From: JBOIBN01 sp050739575
Lineage (GTDB): Bacteria; Pseudomonadota; Gammaproteobacteria; JAKDMP01
Length of the DNA: 9,488 bases
Assembly (NCBI GenBank): GCA_050739575.1
Contig: JBOIBN010000078.1
Span: 1-9,488, forward strand
Reading direction: 5' to 3'
Shown: positions 6,900 through 9,488 of the stretch, in pieces
Layout: each line of letters begins with the position of its first letter
How positions within the stretch are numbered: position 1 is the first letter of the stretch
The notes under the pieces: model-generated
Database searches by the model: none
Told to the model about the DNA's origin: nothing
The model's input: only the letters and a program-made list of their open reading frames with translations
Program-made: the position numbers and the translations under genes

Positions 6900-7411
6900 A
6901 TCTCTACCTGCGGCTGCTCGGACTTTGGCTGCGGAATCTGCATTCGCCGCGACGTTCGACGTTCGAGCCTTCGCGGTTGAAAGGACGCGCGTGGCCGAAC
7001 GATCTCGATCTCTTCGGCCATGTGAACAACGGACGCTATCTCACGCTGATGGATCTCGGCCGGCTCGACATCGTGCTCGCAAGCGGTCTGTTAAGCATCA
7101 TGCGGCAACGACATTGGTACGCGGTGGCGGCCGCGGTGGAAATCCGCTTTCAGCGGCCGTTGAAACTCTGGCAGCGCTACACGCTCGCAACGGAAATCGT
7201 GGACTGGAATGACACGTGGTTCGTTTTCGAGCAGCGTTTCGAGATTGCCGGGAAGCTTGCGGCCCGCGCGCTCGTGCAGGCGCAGTTTCGCACGGGGCGC
7301 GAGCGTGTGCCCACCTCCGAAGTGTTTGCCGCGGTGGGAGAAGAAAATCTGACGGCGCCGCGTAATGGCGAACTCGTCGCCGAATTGGGCGCCAATATCC
7401 CGCCGGAGTGA
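6896..7411 (+). CDS. THEM6-like acyl-CoA thioesterase (4HBT hot-dog fold)
   Basis: A 171-residue single hot-dog domain of the 4HBT_2 type. The signature is WPNDLDLFGHVNNGRYLTLM (33-52). The aspartates (D36, D38) and the HVNN turn include the residues used for catalysis in 4HBT thioesterases. RFQRPLKLWQRYTL (84-97) and the WFVFEQRF strand (108-115) complete the fold. The N-terminus (LYLRLLGLWLRNL) is amphipathic or hydrophobic and may attach to membrane, as in THEM6 proteins. Its likely reaction is hydrolysis of acyl-CoA or another acyl thioester, but the substrate is unknown. The ATG lies inside the patatin stop (6896-6899), so the two enzymes are likely co-translated and could act on the same acyl chains. 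The C-terminus (ELGANIPPE) has no encapsulin-targeting motif. Confidence 0.88.
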   Translation: MNLYLRLLGLWLRNLHSPRRSTFEPSRLKGRAWPNDLDLFGHVNNGRYLTLMDLGRLDIVLASGLLSIMRQRHWYAVAAAVEIRFQRPLKLWQRYTLATEIVDWNDTWFVFEQRFEIAGKLAARALVQAQFRTGRERVPTSEVFAAVGEENLTAPRNGELVAELGANIPPE

Positions 7412-7427
7412 ACCGCTGGCTTGGTGT

Positions 7428-7574
7428 TGACAGGTTGCTGAAAAACGTAGCGAGCGAAGGGAGCTCGGACGTGGCCGGAGCACAGGAACCGCAGTTTACA
7501 TGTGAGTAAATGAGGATTCCGAGCACCGCCCGCGTTCGAGATACCGAGCGTAGTAGTTTTTCGGCAACCTGTCA
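7428..7574. repeat. 147-bp foldback (MITE-like) element with 19-bp terminal inverted repeats
   Basis: The left end, TGACAGGTTGCTGAAAAAC (7428-7446), is inversely repeated at the right end (7556-7574) with one mismatch in 19. Inside, CTCGGACGTGGCCGG (7464-7478) can pair with CCGCCCGCGTTCGAG (7526-7540) with one mismatch plus wobbles. At the centre, GGAACC..GTTTAC (7485-7499) pairs with GTAAAT..GGATTCC (7506-7520) around a 6-nt loop. The whole element can therefore fold into a long interrupted hairpin. It carries no coding sequence. No clear target-site duplication is visible. It lies between convergent genes and could also help terminate both transcripts. The right end contains the complement of the gspF stop codon. 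Confidence 0.75.
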
Positions 7575-8789
7575 GTGGACGAGTTGGTTGAGATCGAATA
7601 TGGGAAGCAGGATGGCGAGCACAATGAAAAGCACGGCGCCGCCCATGGCGAGGATCATCGCTGGTTCGAGGATCGCCAGCATACCCGAGATCAGGCCCGA
7701 GAGTTCGCGTTCCTGATTGATGGCAGCGCGCTCCAGCATATCGTCGAGCGCGCCCGACTGCTCGCCGCTCGCGATGAGATGGATCGTCATCGGCGGGAAA
7801 AGCTTGCGCTGAGCGAGCGCCTTGTGGATCGCGGCGCCTTCGCGCACCCGCTCGGCCGCATCGGTAACCGCTTCGCGCATCGGAAGGTTGGAGATCACAT
7901 CGCCGGAAATCCTGAGCGCTTCGAGGAGCGGTACGCCGCTTCCCGCGAGAATGGAAAGGGTGCGGGTAAAACGCGCTGTGTTGAGCCCGCGGCTCAGGCG
8001 GCCGATGAGTGGCGCCCTGAGCAGCCAGGCGTGAAAATGGCGGCGGGGTCCGGGACGCTTGAGCATCTGGCGCACGACGACGGCGGCGACGATGAGCAGC
8101 AGCAGGATCAGCCAGCCCCATGAACGCAGTCCGGCGGAAAGTGCGATAAGGACCCGCGTGACCAGCGGCAGCTGCGCGTTGATGTTGACGAAGACCTGTA
8201 CGACCTGCGGAACGACGTAGGTCATCAGGCCGATCACGATGGTTGTCGCCACGAAAGTGAGGAGGATCGGGTAGATCAGGGCGAGGGCGAGCTTCTGGCG
8301 CAGATCCTGGCGGCTTTCGGCGTAATCGGCGAGACGTTCGAGCACGGCATCGAGATGTCCTGTCTGCTCGCCAGCCGTCACTGTCGCGCGGAAGATTTCC
8401 GGAAAGATGTGGGGAAACTCGGCGAGACCGTTCGCGAGTGTGTGACCTTCCATGACCTTGCCGCGCACGGACATGATCATGCTTTTGATGCGCGGCTTGT
8501 CGTTTTGCTCGGCGGCGGCGCGCAGCGCCTCCTCCAGCGGCAGTCCCGAAGACACGAGCGTCGCCAGCTGGCGGGTGACGAGCGCGAGGTCGGAGGCGCT
8601 GATCCGGCGGCGCAGCGTGAAGCCGCCGCGCGCGCGCCGGCTCTCGCGCTCGGCGGCGGTTTCTATGGCAAGCGGGATGAGGCCCTGTTCGCGCAGCTTC
8701 TGGCGCACCGCGCGCGCGGTGTCGCCTTCGATGACGCCTTTCTTTTCGCGTCCGCGAGTGTCGAGTACGGTGTATTCGAAGGCGCCCAT
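7572..8789 (-). CDS. gspF: Type II secretion inner-membrane platform protein GspF
   Basis: A 405-residue polytopic inner-membrane protein, the platform that couples the GspE ATPase to pseudopilus assembly. The N-terminus MGAFEYTVLDTRGREKKGVI is typical for GspF. Two homologous T2SSF domains are seen, at about 68-190 (VSSGLPLEEALRAA) and 271-393 (LAGSGVPLLEALRISG). Each has a glutamate-containing GEQ(T/S)G motif (140-144 and 342-346). Hydrophobic segments lie at about 169-197, 224-240 and 371-398, giving the usual three membrane helices. The length is normal. The start is 33 nt after the gspE stop. The ribosome site is weak, and the gap holds a CCCGGGTCCCGG sequence. The stop codon is shared with the end of the foldback element. 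No gspG follows, which is unusual because gspEFG are often contiguous. Confidence 0.96.
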   Translation of the reverse strand: MGAFEYTVLDTRGREKKGVIEGDTARAVRQKLREQGLIPLAIETAAERESRRARGGFTLRRRISASDLALVTRQLATLVSSGLPLEEALRAAAEQNDKPRIKSMIMSVRGKVMEGHTLANGLAEFPHIFPEIFRATVTAGEQTGHLDAVLERLADYAESRQDLRQKLALALIYPILLTFVATTIVIGLMTYVVPQVVQVFVNINAQLPLVTRVLIALSAGLRSWGWLILLLLIVAAVVVRQMLKRPGPRRHFHAWLLRAPLIGRLSRGLNTARFTRTLSILAGSGVPLLEALRISGDVISNLPMREAVTDAAERVREGAAIHKALAQRKLFPPMTIHLIASGEQSGALDDMLERAAINQERELSGLISGMLAILEPAMILAMGGAVLFIVLAILLPIFDLNQLVH

Positions 8790-8822
8790 CAGAATCCGGG
8801 ACCCGGGATATTTCCCTTAACG

Positions 8823-9488
8823 TCAGTCTTCACGGGTTACGCGCAGGACTTCTTCCACGCTGGTTTCGCCGGCGAGCACGCGCTCGCGTCCGTGCGTGCG
8901 GATGCTCGGCGTCTTGGTGCGCGCGTAAGCCTCGAGATCCTGCTCGCTGGCGCGATCGTGAATGAGGCGGCGCATCTTCTCATCGACGGGTACCAGCTCG
9001 TAGATGCCGGTGCGTCCGCGGTAGCCGGTGTGGTTGCAGGCCTCGCAGCCGACCGGGCGATAGATGGTGATCCGCTCCGTTTCGGAAACGCCGAGCAGCC
9101 GGCGCTCGGCCGCTTCAGGACTATAGGCTTCGCGGCATTCCGTGCAGAGCAGGCGCACGAGACGCTGGGCAAGAAGTCCGATGAGGCTCGAGGCGAGCAG
9201 AAACGACTCCACTCCCATGTCGTCGAGACGGGGAATGGCGCCGACGGCGGTGTTGGTGTGCAGGGTCGAGAGCACGAGATGGCCGGTCAGCGAGGCCTGG
9301 ATTGCAATCTCGGCGGTTTCGAGATCGCGGATTTCGCCCACCATCACGACGTCGGGGTCCTGACGCAGAATCGCGCGGAGCCCCCGCGCAAAGGTCATCT
9401 GCACGCGCGTGTTGACCTGGGTCTGGCCGATGCCGTCGATGTAGTACTCGATCGGATCCTCGACCGTCATGATGTTGCGGCTGTGATC
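8823..9488 (-). CDS. gspE: Type II secretion ATPase GspE, C-terminal part (cut by window end)
   Basis: The last 221 residues of the cytoplasmic ATPase that powers pseudopilus assembly. The frame is open to the window edge (DHSRNIMTVEDPIEYY), so the N-terminal domains and the Walker A loop lie outside. Seen are the Asp box (MTVEDPIEY), the Walker B region (DPDVVMVGEIRDLETAE), the His box (TGHLVLSTLHTN) and AQRLVRLLC. Next is the zinc-binding tetracysteine: CTEC, then 27 residues to CEAC, followed by the GRTGIYEL motif. IGQTQVN and RLDDMGVESFLLASSL favour GspE over the related pilus ATPase PilB, as does the gspF gene next door. The gene begins beyond 9488 and is probably co-transcribed with gspF. 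Confidence 0.95.
   Translation of the reverse strand, partial: DHSRNIMTVEDPIEYYIDGIGQTQVNTRVQMTFARGLRAILRQDPDVVMVGEIRDLETAEIAIQASLTGHLVLSTLHTNTAVGAIPRLDDMGVESFLLASSLIGLLAQRLVRLLCTECREAYSPEAAERRLLGVSETERITIYRPVGCEACNHTGYRGRTGIYELVPVDEKMRRLIHDRASEQDLEAYARTKTPSIRTHGRERVLAGETSVEEVLRVTRED

Noticed and set aside
6860..7411. Patatin or thioesterase as encapsulin cargo
   Set aside because: Neither C-terminus has an (L/F)TVG-like loading motif.
7177..8121. 314-residue open frame on the minus strand
   Set aside because: It spans part of gspF in another frame, the foldback element and the thioesterase antisense, with low-complexity composition and no domain.
1..9488. tRNA, rRNA, CRISPR array or riboswitch
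   Set aside because: No regularly spaced direct repeats, cloverleaf or rRNA-like sequence was seen by reading; only a covariance-model search would be decisive.

Overview
The window is GC-rich bacterial chromosome, most likely from a gammaproteobacterium or a close relative. The evidence is a type II secretion gspE-gspF pair, a surface protein with a GlyGly-CTERM-like tail, and an encapsulated ferritin of the proteobacterial type. The organism cannot be named from the sequence alone.

Layout. At 39-884 (+) is a REP-associated, IS200-like tyrosine transposase (RAYT), followed by a short imperfect tandem repeat that starts on its stop codon. Convergent to it, at 985-4299 (-), is a large secreted mosaic protein with WAVG repeats, FG-GAP/VCBS repeats, an Ig-like domain, a PKD domain and a GlyGly-CTERM-like anchor. 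A 333-bp divergent intergenic region (4300-4632) carries a good sigma70-type promoter for the rightward genes.

The rightward cluster is encapsulated ferritin (4633-4989), encapsulin shell (5107-5913), patatin-like phospholipase (5958-6899) and THEM6-like thioesterase (6896-7411). The last two overlap by ATGA, and no promoter is evident in the 44-nt gap after encapsulin. The four may therefore be one transcription unit. The first two make an iron-oxidising nanocompartment. The last two are acyl-ester and acyl-thioester hydrolases whose connection to the compartment is unexplained.

A 147-bp foldback repeat (7428-7574) with 19-bp terminal inverted repeats fills the gap between thioesterase and the convergent gspF (7572-8789, -). 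gspE (8823 to the window edge, -) precedes gspF and is cut by the window end. No gspG follows gspF, so the T2SS genes are split in this genome.

Possible cooperation: GlyGly-CTERM proteins are known in general to leave the cell by type II secretion, so the large surface protein may be a client of the machinery encoded at the right end. The most interesting points are the encapsulin/lipid-hydrolase cluster, the shortened cargo-loading tail on the ferritin, and the foldback element whose end overlaps the gspF stop codon.
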